Source of the DNA: Athripsodes cinereus | Lineage: Eukaryota; Arthropoda; Insecta; Trichoptera; Leptoceridae | Assembly: GCA_947579605.1 (NCBI GenBank) | Contig: OX388312.1 | Span: 19,243,313 to 19,307,312 of the forward strand | Reading direction: 5' to 3' | DNA length: 64,000 bases | In this document: piece after piece, positions 44,725-57,360 of the stretch | Numbering within the stretch: position 1 is the stretch's first letter | How the letters are laid out: every line of letters starts with the position of its first letter | The notes under the pieces: generated by a model | Told to the model about the DNA's origin: nothing | What the model saw: only the letters and a program-made list of their open reading frames with translations | Databases searched by the model: none | Position numbers and translations under genes: made by a program

Positions 44725-45544
44725 TCAACAAATGAAATGAAATGAATAGAATTGAATAGAAATAAAATCAAATGAAATATTCGAAGTTCATGAATCAAAT
44801 TTATACCAAGATAACAATGTCTTTTAACTAACTCTTAAGAAGATGAATTAAGGCTAGCGATTAGCTTAAATAATGTACCTAAATATTTTCACTGCAAGTA
44901 ATATTATACGTATGTCATGAAACGAGAGTAAGTAGACGACAGGATATGATAATAAATATTTATAATTACTCTTTATATCTCATTTAAAGATACATTAGAA
45001 AGCAAACGGTTATGTACGCATATTTAAAAAATTGAAATTATTGATAAACCCAAATATAACACAGAGCATCCGAATACATATCATAGCCTAGTGGGTCGAT
45101 ATTGGAATTCGAAGCACGGTTTTCACGATACGTTCGAGTCTTAACAATTAAGCTACTGTTGACGTCTATTGGTCGCCTATTTTGTAGTTACATTTACATT
45201 GTTGGGGGTACTAAAAACCACAAATTATATAACAACATTATTTCATTGAATGTATGTATTACAAATACATTTATTTATCTAAGAAGTTATTTGTAAAATA
45301 ATATTTAATAACGCTTTGATATTATTATTATTATTGTAGATATTAGGTATGTTTGATCTTGTATGAAATCAATAAGAGATAAATCAATGAGTTTATCTGC
45401 TCCCCGCGAGGCATATTTAGCGTGTAATGTAATTAATGAGATGGCTCCACATTACATGGATTATATTAACGCAATATTATGTACATAACTATATCTACAT
45501 ATATATCTAATATTATTTTATATTACTGTTTACAAATCCCACAG
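44725..45544. other. AT-rich stretch, no gene seen
   Basis: Plain sequence. The frame at 45102-45296 has no motif. Confidence 0.45.
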
Positions 45545-45771
45545 AGTTCCTAGCAAAGAATAGATCTTCCTCTCTTTTCTATTAGTTTTTTTAGTTTCTG
45601 TAGGCATTCGAAAAATATCACGTATTCGAGAAACATTTAATATCTTCAATTCAGCGATCCCAAATCTCTTCTTTTAATGACATGAAAAGTACAATATTTA
45701 TGTTTATTTCATGCAGTTATTCTATTTACTATATCCCATTTCAAGAATATGCCGTAATAGTATAGATATAA
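45545..45771 (+). repeat. TAG-tail family copy, decayed
   Basis: Sense copy with the full block order: TAGCAAAGAATAGATCTTCC, CTCTCTTTTCTATTAG, GGCATTCGAAAAATATCACG, TTCAATTCAGCGATCC, TATTTCATGCAGTTATTCTA and AATATGCCGTAATAGTATAG. It is heavily diverged but ends at the expected position. Confidence 0.65.
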
Positions 45772-46609
45772 CTCATCTTCGTAGTAGGTACTTTATATAA
45801 TACTTACCTTATTACTTATCATTAAATATACGATTATATGCAAAACAAAAACTTAAAATATGCAGTGAGATAGAAAGTGTGCCATATATTTTTTTTACTA
45901 TGGATTTGAGTATTAAGAGAGGTGTCTTTAGATTTCTAAGGTCATTATCAAAAGTTGATTCCTAAGACTTTTTAGATTTTTTGCGATGTGGGATTTAAAT
46001 TTTGAGAACTTATTTTATTCAGCATTAGTTGAGTTTTTGTGACATAGATGAAGGGGAAAAATATAGATATTTGAAATACTGTTTAATTCAGTAAAGAAAG
46101 CTACGATTTTTAATGACGGGAAAGTAAAAAAACATCTGACAAAGTCAGGGAAAATATTAAAAAAAAAACTATGGAAACATCCTAAATATGCAATGCACAT
46201 TCTTATCTTGTTTATTTTATCATCATCTACTTTTTGATACTAACATAAATTGTACAATTATCTACATATATAACAGCATGCAACTTGTAGAAGAATTTAT
46301 TGAATCGATTATTTCTTAGAAAAATATATGTACTGAAAATATGCGTGTCTACCGTAACCGTAAATACATATTATATTGTGCGTAAGGAACATAAAAACGT
46401 GATAGAAACAATTAATGTTTAAATAAATATGAACAGTACTAGAATATCTAGTTTTTTTTTTTTTAAGAAAGATATATCTGGGTTTTGTTAGCTACTAAAA
46501 GCTTGTGTTAATTAGGTAATGTCATTATTCAAAATAGGACAGGTTTGCATCTCAGAAATTAAAATGCTAGCATAAACGACTTACTCGTATTACATTATAA
46601 AAACAGGAA
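45772..46609. other. AT-rich stretch with SINE family 2 fragment
   Basis: Apart from the SINE fragment at 46451-46510 there is nothing recognisable. The minus-strand frame at 46015-46200 has no motif. Confidence 0.45.
46451..46510 (-). repeat. SINE family 2 fragment (3' end)
   Basis: On the minus strand: AACACAAGCTTTTAGTAGCT then AACAAAACCCAGATATATCT and a long A-run. This joins the AAGCTTTTAG and CCCAGATATATC blocks of the 36.1-kb SINE with the intervening part deleted. Confidence 0.7.
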
Positions 46610-46710
46610 TAAATGCATGTAATGAACACATACGTCACAAATATAAAATTTATGTATTCAGGATGAGTGGCGTACCTTAGTGCTGAATTATGAGTTTTGA
46701 AATTGTATAT
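46610..46710 (-). repeat. TAG-tail family fragment
   Basis: AAATGCATGTAATGAACACA and then ATTCAGGATGAGTGGCGTAC, CTTAGTGCTGAATTATGAG match the antisense central block. It lies head-to-head with the sense copy that starts at 46738. Confidence 0.6.
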
Positions 46711-46737
46711 TTTATTTACCTTATATACATTTGGTAT

Positions 46738-46925
46738 CCCACTCTAATTCGTAAGTTTTCGAGTGTCTTATAAAAAGGCCAGCGTTCGGAAACATAAAGA
46801 CATTTTACATCTTAAATTCAGCGATGAGGTTTGCCATCCATCCTGAATGTCTTGATTTTTTGTTGGCATTGAGTGGACAGCTTTGTTTATTGCATGGATG
46901 GGATACTAGTAATAGTAGTGGCATT
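46738..46925 (+). repeat. TAG-tail family copy
   Basis: Sense copy: CCACTCTAATTCGTAAGTTT, TCGAGTGTCTTATAAAAAGG, CATTTTACATCTTAAATTCA, GCGATGAGGTTTGCCATCCA, TCCTGAATGTCTTGATTTTT and TGGCATTGAGTGGACAGC. It reads ILNSAMRFAIHPECLDFLLA in the shared frame. The 3' end is rearranged (GGATGGGATACTAGTAATAG) with a residual TAG-type tail. Confidence 0.78.
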
Positions 46926-47721
46926 AGTATATTAATTTACATGTAAATTTGTATCGAAACTCTTGTAAGAGATACTAATTAAGTATTCTAGTTGAATAAT
47001 CATAAAAATGTTGTGCATATTACTTGAATCTAAATGCTGTTTATCATTTGTGTGAATGCAAATTTTCTCTGTAATTACTACATCTGTGATATATCGTGCA
47101 ACAGTTAGGTATATGTAACATAAAACAGGTATTATTGTATATCAATGTTTTATGTATACATAGATGGGTATATCTAATAAAATAACCGTTTGTACCTTTT
47201 TGCACGTTGATAAACAAATGAAAGAGCATGCAAACAAATGAATTAATAAATGATAAAAATGAGTGCGCATATTAACATCAATAAGTCTTGTTCTCATCGG
47301 TACTGGATGCCTATATTCTTACAGATACTTTTCGCTCAACGATGATTCGATTCTCGCTTTTTTGAATTACATGTATGTCAATCTCGACCACTATAACATT
47401 GGCTTTGTGGTAAGTTGTTATTGTACAAATTGCATATAATTAACGCACAAAATATTTTCTATTGCTACTAGGTATAAACATTCAGAATAAGTGAAAATTT
47501 CACTTATTTTAGAGGCATTAACTATGTAACAATTTCTAAACATTTTTAAATAAAATATTTAAACTTGAATTACTATGTTTATTTGTTACATTAATTAATT
47601 TAATTTTTCAAATTATCGTAGATATACTATAATATTTTCAATACTCATCGCTTGATCGATTTTGGTTACTGTGAGAAAGTGTATTTCAGTCCCTGCTTAT
47701 TTAGCTAAAATAACGCTAATT
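46926..47721. other. AT-rich stretch, no gene seen
   Basis: Plain AT-rich sequence up to the target duplication of the next LINE (GAACTAATTA at 47722-47731). Confidence 0.45.
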
Positions 47722-47731
47722 GAACTAATTA

Positions 47732-48142
47732 GTCCGAATATATAAAACCTGTGTTAGACCAATTATGACATATGGTGTAGAAACAAGAGCAGACACGGTA
47801 CGAACAAAAAACCTACTAAGAACATCAGAGATGAAAACATTACGTGCTATTGCGGGCAAAACTCTCAGAGACAGAATAAGAAATACTGAGATAAGGAACA
47901 TATGCAACACGGAGGACATCATAAGATGGAGTAGGAAAAGGAGACGATTCTGGAGAGACCATGTAGATCGGATGGCTGAAAACAGAATCGTACATATAGC
48001 TGCTAAAGAAACACCAGTCGTTCACGTCCCCGAGGAAGACCACCAAAAAGATGGAAAGACAGCTGGTCTTCAGCATCACAAGAGGCATCAACTTCTGACC
48101 TAACAGATCGATGATCTACATTACGAGGAAGAAGAAGAAGAA
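47732..48142 (+). mobile_element. 5'-truncated LINE 3' end, GAA tail, 10-bp TSD
   Basis: The frame encodes the C-terminal region of an endonuclease-reverse transcriptase: YKTCVRPIMTYGVETRAD, then TSEMKTLRAIAGKTLRDRIR, NTEIRNICNTEDIIRWSRKR and RRFWRDHVDRMAENRIVHIA. The MTYGVETR ... EMKTLRxIAGKTLxDRIR block is typical of these LINEs. Near 48010-48060 a frame change leads to PRKTTKRWKDSWS-like sequence, matching the 12.4-kb copy (GRPPKRWKDSW). A (GAA)n tail ends at 48142. GAACTAATTA occurs at 47722-47731 and 48143-48152, the target duplication. Confidence 0.9.
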
Positions 48143-48152
48143 GAACTAATTA

Positions 48153-48852
48153 TAAAGAAGAAACACTGAGTTGTATTGTTATGGTAGTAGTCTGTTTGTT
48201 TGCATGTGTGATGATTTGAAGAGTTGGCTCTATATAAGTTTATAAGGATCCAGCTAACTAGCCAGAGAGTCAGAACGGTCTAGCGCCCCCCATCGAGTCA
48301 CGAGTTTTGTGGTGATATACAAATAATCTCTTTGAAATACAATATTACCAATACACTTCAACTTTTTTCTCGTTTGAACCTTGCCAAATATTTTTCTTGT
48401 TTTTGTCATGAATCAATCTTAATTATTTTACTTAATTACTTTATTCACCCCATTGATCTTCTACAATTCCCTACCTTAGGCGCACTGCAATTACTTCACT
48501 ATTTTGTTTTGTTTCATCATACAATCAATTTAATAACCGATCGATTTTGTTTATTACAATTCAGTTCTTTTTCAATTCGTATTTAATGAATTTTTTTACA
48601 TATTTCGCACAAAAATAAGATTAATTAAATGGATGAAAATATCGTCAAAATGTTTCAGTTTTTAAGTATCATTTAGTTTTCTTCAGATCGGAAATTCATT
48701 CTATTTCCTCACATTGTCGTAAATTACTAAAAATTGCTTAAAAAAATCTGATTCAGAATATCCTGTGGAGGGCTCTGCAAAGAATAAGCCTCATTTTTTT
48801 GTGTGTCCTGCAACATACGAAAAATACATTAAACACCTTCTATTAAAAAATG
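48153..48852. other. AT-rich stretch, no gene seen
   Basis: Plain sequence apart from a small GC-richer patch near 48247-48305 (GGTCTAGCGCCCCCCATCGA) of unknown origin. Confidence 0.45.
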
Positions 48853-48977
48853 ATGTACACTTCCGATCCTGGATGTCTAATTTTTATTGGCACAGATAGA
48901 ACAACTTATATGGTTATTAAATGCAGTTAGTCTACTCACCACCCCACTTATGGGAAGTATCATGATGGTGAAGATAG
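48853..48977 (+). repeat. TAG-tail family copy
   Basis: Sense copy: TTCCGATCCTGGATGTCTAA, TTTTTATTGGCACAGATAGA, ACAACTTATATGGTTATTAA, ATGCAGTTAGTCTACTCACC and ACCCCACTTATGGGAAGTAT, then CATGATGGTG. It is diverged but collinear. Confidence 0.72.
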
Positions 48978-51750
48978 ATAAACCGATACCAAACTGATTA
49001 TAAATATTCGAGGGTCTTTATTTGACAACAACTGCGGTACAGGTAATGTAAGCAAAGAGTGTGTAATATAATATATTGTTTTATTAGCATTCTGATTAAA
49101 AGGAGAGATTGACCTTTGTATGGGATAACTTATCCACTAGCTGTGGAGGTAAAGTCAATATATAAGTTAGTGATGGGAGAGATAGGCAACATCAAAGAGG
49201 GATATACAATTAGATTGTTATAATTCATTACATATTGATTGAAACCAATACTCACCCGAACAGAGAACACAAATTACATACGTACCTATCTGTTACATAC
49301 TTTTACATACAGCTCGTTGTTTGCTTTTAATCTCACGTTTAGCACTATTTATAGACAACTTAGAAACAAGATAACAAATTGAAAACAAACTATTTACACC
49401 TGACACCATCACATTTGAATATTATTTTTTTCTTATAAAACTACGTAGATGCATAACGTTGCTCTTTTTTCCAGGTACGATTTATTACGAGTTGAAATTC
49501 AAATCACAAAACTGCAAACAATTATAAAAACGTACTGTATTTTTAGTTAAGTATCCTTCAACGGTCTTTTCAGGAACACAAGGCGTAAACGAGCCACCAT
49601 CATACTGAATAATTTTGTGACGAATGTGTGTTATTAGACGAATATTGTAGGAAGAAGTAACAATGTATTGAAGAGGATCATAATGAATAGCCTACCGCTA
49701 TTTTTTCAACATGAAATTACAATATTAAACAATTAATCAGTGTTCATTGATTTTATAAATAATTTTAATAATAAATGCATGGTTCTTACGTTACGATATT
49801 TTTTTATAATTATTTTGTTTTTCTCTCTACAATATTGTACAGTGTGTTTGTATAAGGTATCTTATATACGTAGAAGTAGTAGTTAGTACAATGAACATGA
49901 TATTCTTATAACAAGGAACAACCGTATTGATTAATCTGTTCAATTTTATTATTATTAGAGAGATGTTAAAAACAAATGATCCAATCCACGATGATGTTGA
50001 GAGAACAGAGTTAGTAATACAAACTACAAACCCCCATGGAGATCAAACTCCTACTTGCACATCACAACACACAAACGCACATACACATAATAAACGGAAC
50101 CGAAATTATTATAATCTTTATACTTCATAATACTACACTAGATGCATAGTACCTATACGTTTTTTTCTTAGAATAAACTATTGGGTACTTACTGTGTGAT
50201 GTATCGAAATATTTTAAGAGTCTCTTGTAGACAACATTTCTTCAACACACCTCAAACAATAGAAGTAGTTGATTATTGCTATATATATTATATTAATCCA
50301 TTCCATACCTTGTATGTAGTCAATATTTCGTACTCAAACATAGGTATCACATGAGAATCTTTTTTTTCATTTAGGGACATTTATATAAAACTTTCATGAC
50401 ATATCAATTGATGATATCTCAATGCAAATATCTTATTTATCATCTTTTATAGATGGATAAGTTTGTAATGAACCCAACATACCCTCTACTACACCGCAGT
50501 ACAAGATATTCTTGTTTCGTGAGTGCTAAATAGGTAAACAACGCAGTTCAAAACCTAGATCATTATAATCAAAAGTCAAAGACTATTAATTATTATGACC
50601 ATTTCAAATTATTAATTAATAATTATCAATTCAATTGGTATGTCTTCTTCAATATTCTTCTAATCTACAGATATCAATTATGTAGATCCTTTTCTTGAAA
50701 TTCATGTCGCTAGTATTATGATGTAGTAGTAATATTTTAGTATATGAACTGGTTTTTATCATTATGCGTGCGTAATGATGAATGCAGCAATGCGCATGTT
50801 TCATTGACTGGTATTATGTAACAATAATTATTCATTATCCTGCATGTGTTAAGTTTCAACAATGTTCTACGCGCATCTCTACACTATACAACAAGGAGCG
50901 TAGATCTTCATGTAGCTTTTATTCATAATTTATTACAATAGCGTGATCTATGATCTGGTTAAAATACTATTCAAGTTCATTGAATCTCAATATTATCAAA
51001 TATCTTGATGTAGAACTTGAATATCCAGTTGAACAATCAAAGGTTTAATTTTTAGCTTTCGAACTTAAAACTAATAGACCATTAGTTGTTTCTTTGTAGA
51101 TACCAGTATAATTTATGCAGTAAAAGGATTATATAAATAATGAAGAAAGCAGGTATATGTTTTATTTTACATTAAAAAGTTAATAAATATGTATTTGTCT
51201 CAAAGGTGCGATGTAGGAAAGCTCGTATGTTTGAAAATCAAGAAGCTTGACCAATGTAAATCAAATTTAAAGAAACTTGTAGAGAAAAAGGCGTACATGC
51301 TTGAGAAACTGAATGAATTAGAGAAAAGGACATGTCCATTGTTTTGTGTTCCTTGCTTATCTCATTCATGATGAGGATGCGGCTTAAAGGAAGGATAAAT
51401 ATAGACAAGCTAGAGTATAGATGACAAGAAATTATATATGTTAAGACAATTGTAATTTATGAGATATTGAAATGGCGTGATATAAGAACATTATTACACC
51501 TGTATAGTACTTAGTATATTAGTACTGAGCCTGAAAATAATGGACATGATAGGTGTATATAAATACACATGATTCATAGAGAATTATGCATTTGTCGAAG
51601 ATACATTATTGTATGTAGCGAATTACCATATCATTACTCAATTTCATAGCTACAAACGGTGGGTGTCAAGGATATATATTATTTTCTATATTGATCCGTG
51701 TTATATTGTCATACGTATAGAATAGCTAGTAAACCAAATATGCATCTTCC
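48978..51750. other. AT-rich stretch, no convincing gene
   Basis: Plain AT-rich DNA. The plus frame at 51189-51371 is Lys/Glu/Leu-rich (KIKKLDQCKSNLKKLVEKK) and could form a short coiled coil, but it has no family match and no supporting exon signals that I can see. The frame at 49927-50130 has no motif. Confidence 0.4.
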
Positions 51751-51835
51751 ATGCCATCAAGACATCTCCCAAAAGTAGAGCAACCGGTGGACTTATTGCA
51801 TGTAAGAAACACGTAGATCGTCCACTCCGTAAAAT
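51751..51835 (-). repeat. TAG-tail family fragment
   Basis: ATGCCATCAAGACATCTCCC, AAAAGTAGAGCAACCGGTGG, ACTTATTGCATGTAAGAAAC match the antisense 3' block; the rest is lost. Confidence 0.6.
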
Positions 51836-52049
51836 CGGGCGTTGTATTTTATTACAAACCTAGATTCTTCTAAATAAAAAAAACGTAAGCTTATTTATTT
51901 TTCTCTGATATGAATTTCGGCAATTTGATATCATTAAATGATTCAAAGTTTAATTATTATGTGAATGATATAGGTAATGTATATGTAGTCATGTAAAAAC
52001 AAGCGAAGGAGTAGTGAATGAGTCTGATATATCAAGTGATGATAGGTAT

Positions 52050-52140
52050 GTCTGGTTAGCAAAGCTCCCCGCTGTATGTGAGTGGGCCCCTGTGGTGAGA
52101 GGGCCCAGGTCCATGGCCCCCGGGGGCCCGACGCTGCTTT
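52050..52140. other. Small GC-rich island
   Basis: About 90 bases of strongly GC-rich sequence sit in AT-rich surroundings: CTCCCCGCTGTATGTGAGTG, GGCCCCTGTGGTGAGAGGGC and the palindrome GGCCCCCGGGGGCC at 52115-52128, with several GGGCCC motifs. The minus strand is open through it but Pro/Gly/Trp-rich and unconvincing. Probably a fragment of an unidentified element. Confidence 0.6.
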
Positions 52141-53042
52141 ACAAACAATGTGACTACATTTAGCACACCATATAAATAAGAATATATTCAATTAATACAC
52201 TGTCCTCCACAGTGTCTTACATTGTGAAGAAGCCCAAGGGGATATCTATACTTGCCAATATTTACTTAACATAATCTACATAATATTATGTACTTATTAT
52301 ACACTATGGAAAGAGTTATGCATCAACAATGTATTAAACCTCATCAACCTCATTATTTCGTTCATTTTATTCATACCTTCCATCTACAACAAATGGTAAT
52401 GGGGGGTGAGGGTAGTCAGCTATATAACTCTTCATGTAGGTAATAAATTAATAAATAGATTATCCTCAATAGACCATAAAAAAATGTTATTCAGAATAGG
52501 TGTTTGGTAGAGTAATCGATGTTTTGTATTGGTTCTATACTTGTTTTGAGTTAATAACATACTACCGATTAATTTAGCAAAGAAATAATATAATTATTTA
52601 TAGATTTGATTAATGGTACTAAATCATTCCATAATTTTTATGACTTGATTCATTGTTACATAACACATGTTTCTTATTATAAAAATGCAACAATATTAAA
52701 ATATATTGTTATCAATACAGATATTGTAGACTACTCTCATGTTTGCAGACAACATGGATCATATCACGGATCTGTTACAATATATACTCAATTAATCATT
52801 GATCTATATGCTAGTCTCGCAGCATCTCTTGCATATTATGAGAACTTATGTATATTAATTTTATGTATTACCAGCCAGCTATATAACAACATAAAAACAG
52901 CCACAATAAAATTTTATATGATCGACATTTTGCTCTCCCCAGAAAAGAATAGCTTCACACTCCTCAAATAAATTTTATGAATATCCTATAAGAGATAGGT
53001 ATATTCACAGAACATTTCGTCAAGATATTTATTACTCTTTAT
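52141..53042. other. AT-rich stretch, no gene seen
   Basis: Plain sequence. The 121-residue plus frame at 52606-52971 (Tyr/Ile/Ser-rich) has no motif, no family resemblance and is treated as chance. Confidence 0.45.
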
Positions 53043-53135
53043 TTCAGCAGAGATAAAGTATGTCACTCATTCTGAATACCCACAATCTAGTTGTTTATAA
53101 TATGCAGTTTAAGTCTACTAGCTACTACATTTCTG
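53043..53135 (+). repeat. TAG-tail family fragment, weak
   Basis: GTATGTCACTCATTCTGAAT, TTGTTTATAATATGCAGTTT and AAGTCTACTAGCTACTACAT follow the block order of the sense strand but with many changes. Confidence 0.45.
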
Positions 53136-56100
53136 AAAGATGCAGAGACGTTGTATAGGAACAAGAGGAGGAAATGGACACAGCTCATATTATGTCAGCC
53201 ACCAGCGCCACTGAGGAAAAATCAACGTGCATTCACCTTTAGAAAAAATTTAAGACTGCACTATTTTCCGGTGCCATTAAAACAGTGTGAGGACTTTTGA
53301 ATAACGTCAAAATCAAATTCATTCACAATCATCAGCATGTACCTACCTACTCATTATTTTGTGAAAAATAAAAATATTTTACATTATATAATATTCACGA
53401 AATCTTTCATTAAAATATCAAATTATTCAGTTTTAGTATCAGCTAGTCATTTTTTTTTTAATAAATACCTACATAATGCGATTACCTACGTATGTAATAG
53501 GTACTAGGTACATATAAATAACTAGCACATCATGATCTTTACACAGTTAAAACAATAATAATATTATAATAGGTACATAATGAATATAAATATGTATTAA
53601 CTAACCACATACTAATAAACAATAACTTGTTAACTAATAAAATAGAAGTAGTCAATAGATAAATTTACTTATGTGACTCAAGTGCATAATTTAATGATAT
53701 AAAAAACTTATGAACATATTGACGTAAGTTAAATTTTGAATATACACACTAAGAAAATCTATGGTTATATTATATGAAATTTTGTTATATTTCGATTTAT
53801 TTACTGAAATGAAGTGTACACATCTCCTTATGAAGTCTTTTGATTAATTATGCTGTACGTAAATGATTCAGATTGTTGAAAATAAAAAAGCATTTAAATT
53901 GACAGATGTATTTGATTCAAATATTTATTCAGTTTCACATATTCTATCCTGAGACACAATAATTAATGAGCATACATTTAAAATTAGCACTACCTGTACA
54001 TAATTATATTTAAGCTTTTCCATCAGTTATATGAACATAACTACACACCGTGTATGATCTCTTCCATAATAATACAGTATTATGATAACTACCATTTATC
54101 TACACATAGATATCTATTACTGATGTAAGTAGGTACCTACCTTTATAAATACAACTGTATATGTACATAGATACCTACTATTTATATAGAGATTCTTATT
54201 TTATCACGTAATATACATACATTTCATTTCTTCATATTATTTACATATTTACCGACATCTCCATATAATGAAATATCACAGTTTGTTAACCATTTAACGT
54301 TAATACAAAAATTATGTTAAAAATAATCGCCTTAACTGTCAATCGGTATAACAAAACAAAACGCAAAGTTTTTAACCCTACCCTCTAGATAATCAGATAT
54401 TTTTAAAATGTCGCTGATTGAAATAATAAAGAGAAATCACTTCACAAGGTTTATTGACTATTAAAAAACCATCCATTCATTTATAAATATTCGGATTTCA
54501 TGAGGGCAAATAAAAAAACTGAAAAAGAAAAAACATAAATCTTATAAAACACACAATACATTAAAAAAAATAGCATTTAATGCATCATTCGTAATATTTT
54601 AGGTAACATTATAATTAACGATTAAAACTTCATCAGAAATATCATTTGAAAACAGTATAAAAAATAATAATAAAATGTACTCCTACTCCTAACTGTCGTG
54701 ACATCCAAATGTTTTTTATTTAATTTTTTTTATTTTTATTTTATAGCTTACGCAAACATACAGTTATTACAATACATAGGTAATACAAATAGGTAAAAAA
54801 AAGTTTGCACATAAACAGCAAAGTTTGCTAACACATTACAAAATAAATCTTAGCAAGTACCTACATACTACAGTGAAAGAAAAAGAAAGAACATGAAAAT
54901 TATATAAATACACTGACGAGTCCGAAAACCCGCCAATTGTTTTCATTGTTTCGTTATCTCGCAATTAAAGTTGTAGAAGGTGTGTGTTTTGATGCAGGCA
55001 GCCAGTATGCTCACTTACTCTACTGATATACATTATACATACTTATGTTGTTAGTATGTAGTGGTCAAAAGGCACCGCTCTCCTCAAAAAGATATTCATC
55101 ATATCGCATGCTAACTCCTCACTCCTTGCATCATATATACATACATACATACAGCTACCTATTATACTTATGTATTTTCATCATAGTTAATATTATTATT
55201 ATTACTATTACCTGTTACTTACCGTACACACATACATACACACATATATTCTACTATAGGTATGATATTATGATATTTACGTCGATCACAAATTCTAAAA
55301 CTGTATTATCGGATTGATATATTTTTTTATGGTTAACTATTTGGCAATTGTTAGTGAAGCGGGTTTTTCATACTTCTTGTTTTTTTTCTAATTCTGTAAC
55401 CAATTTTTTTTCTAACATTAACGTAAAACAGCTTATACATTATCAAGAATTAAACACGTACAAAATATAACATAGTTATGTAGGAAGGGTTTATCGCAAA
55501 AAGTATGTTATTTTCCAACTAGTTCTTTATGGGCTATGATATTCAATACAACAGAATAATCAGAGACAATCGGGTATGAAACACACTCGATTAAACACGA
55601 AACAACGAAACACATAATGTTTAAGTTTTTATATGATTTTTTTCCTTTTATATTCACTTACAATTTTTAATTAATTTTTGGCCGACATTATAAGATTATA
55701 TAACTCACTTGCTTTTTGATCAGAAAAGGCAAAATGATGTGGTCATATGCAGGGGATTCATTGATTATCCTACTTGTCGGAGATGTTGTAGGCATGTAAT
55801 AAAAAAATCACGATTGAAAAAAATACTATCTCAATATTCCTCCTATTTCTTTCAAAATATAAAGTATTGTTAAAGTTTGGGTATATTATGTTGCGTTAAA
55901 TTAAATTGGTTAATACTAATGTTTGGTATTGTTACACTTACCTTCACGTACTCAGTCCGATGCATATTATAATTATATAGCAAGTTTATTTACTTTCTCA
56001 TATATATACAGGGATAAGTACCTATCTATAAACATAATTATAATCATATAGGTACGAAAAGTCAATTCAGGAAATATAAATGAGTGTCACAAAAACTCAG

Positions 56101-57360
56101 CAAAAATTCGTTTCTTCTTTCCTTCATTTATATAGGTACTACTCTCTCGATGGGTAACCAAAAAAATTAATGTCACTTTAGTTGCATCCATCACTCCCAA
56201 ACTCCCATTTCTTATGTTCGACGCATTACCTCTTTTCAGTGAGACATTTACGGTTCCGAATGCTGAACTAAAAATTTTTGATGTTTATTTTTTAAAGATG
56301 ATTTTTTCATACCTATTTAATAAGGGTTATTTTACCAAACCATTAGGTATACATAATTATTATTTTCTCTTGAATGTTACATAAATGAAAAAGAGTAGGT
56401 ATATGTCGAGAACTGTTATGGTGAATTGACTTCCAGGGACAAGATTGCATATATTATAATTAATAACATAGGCAGAAAAATTATAAGGAATTATTCACTG
56501 AAATTATGAAATTTATTCCAGAATCAAGTAAAAGGTTGCTTGGTACTACAAATTGTTTCGCTTAACATGGATGGATTATTGCTAAGTATTCATACAGCAG
56601 GTAGGCAGTAATATCTGTTATATTCTAAGTACCTAACGTTATTATATTGTTATTACATTATATAAACCTGGATTCAATTACAATAATAACTTCTTAACTA
56701 GACACTAGTACGATGTAAGTAAGTACATGAGCGTTGTACTCACTTGAAAGGTCAATAATATTATGATTACTATTATAGTTATAGGTGTAATTTCTTGTTG
56801 AATGCATTATTAATAAACAAGATGTAATCGTAAGTGATAAATGTTATATTGTATACCAACATTCTACATATTATGTACACACACAGTCGTAATGATGGAA
56901 TACTATTATCACTCTTAAGTATGTTTAATGTAGATTATACGAAGTGACTTCTTCCTTACTTATTATTGCTCCTATGTACATAATAACTCGTACTTATATT
57001 ATGGAATATCAGCTATTCCCAGTGTTATATCTATGCGACACCTCGAACAAAAAAAAAAACAGATCAGCGTTGTACCGATTTTACGCCTGGGTTAAATTTT
57101 TCCCAACTAGGTACGTCTAAACGAATGTACCTTCTCTTTATCGATATAGAATAAAATATTAAAGAAAATAACCAATTTAATCTTTTTATTTTCTATACTT
57201 ACCATATGAAGAAAGACAGACATAACATTCGTCCGTACCATTCGTTCGCTCAGTGAGGACACGGCTACTGTCAACTATAGTTTCTAGTGCATTATGTCCG
57301 ATCATAGAAAAACGGCTTTTTATTAATTAAAAAAAATAAAAACAACACCGTGGAACAATA
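53136..57360. other. Long AT-rich stretch, no gene seen
   Basis: Mostly plain AT-rich DNA with many TAGGTACCTAC-like runs and a short (CATA)n run at about 55136-55151. A weak TAG-tail-like trace lies near 55745-55795 (ATTATCCTACTTGTCGGAGA). The frame at 53091-53300 is basic but carries no motif. Nothing else is recognised. Confidence 0.45.

Noticed and set aside
47840..48091. Antisense 83-residue open frame
   Set aside because: Shadow of the LINE C-terminal frame on the plus strand.
51189..51371. Short Lys/Glu-rich coiled-coil-like open frame
   Set aside because: 60 codons with no family match and no splice-signal support; could be an exon remnant but cannot be supported.
52606..52971. 121-residue open frame
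   Set aside because: No family resemblance, no start context or exon signals; composition matches translated AT-rich DNA.
53091..53300. 69-residue basic open frame
   Set aside because: Begins inside a weak TAG-tail fragment and shows no recognisable domain.
54910..54935. Hammerhead-like core CTGACGAGTCCGAAAA
   Set aside because: There is no stem II beyond one or two pairs and no flanking stems; a similar CTGACGAG at 59157 lacks GAAA altogether. Chance matches.
55745..55795. Possible further TAG-tail copy
   Set aside because: Only a loose match to the CTACCCCACTTGTGGGATATG block; too weak to list as a feature.
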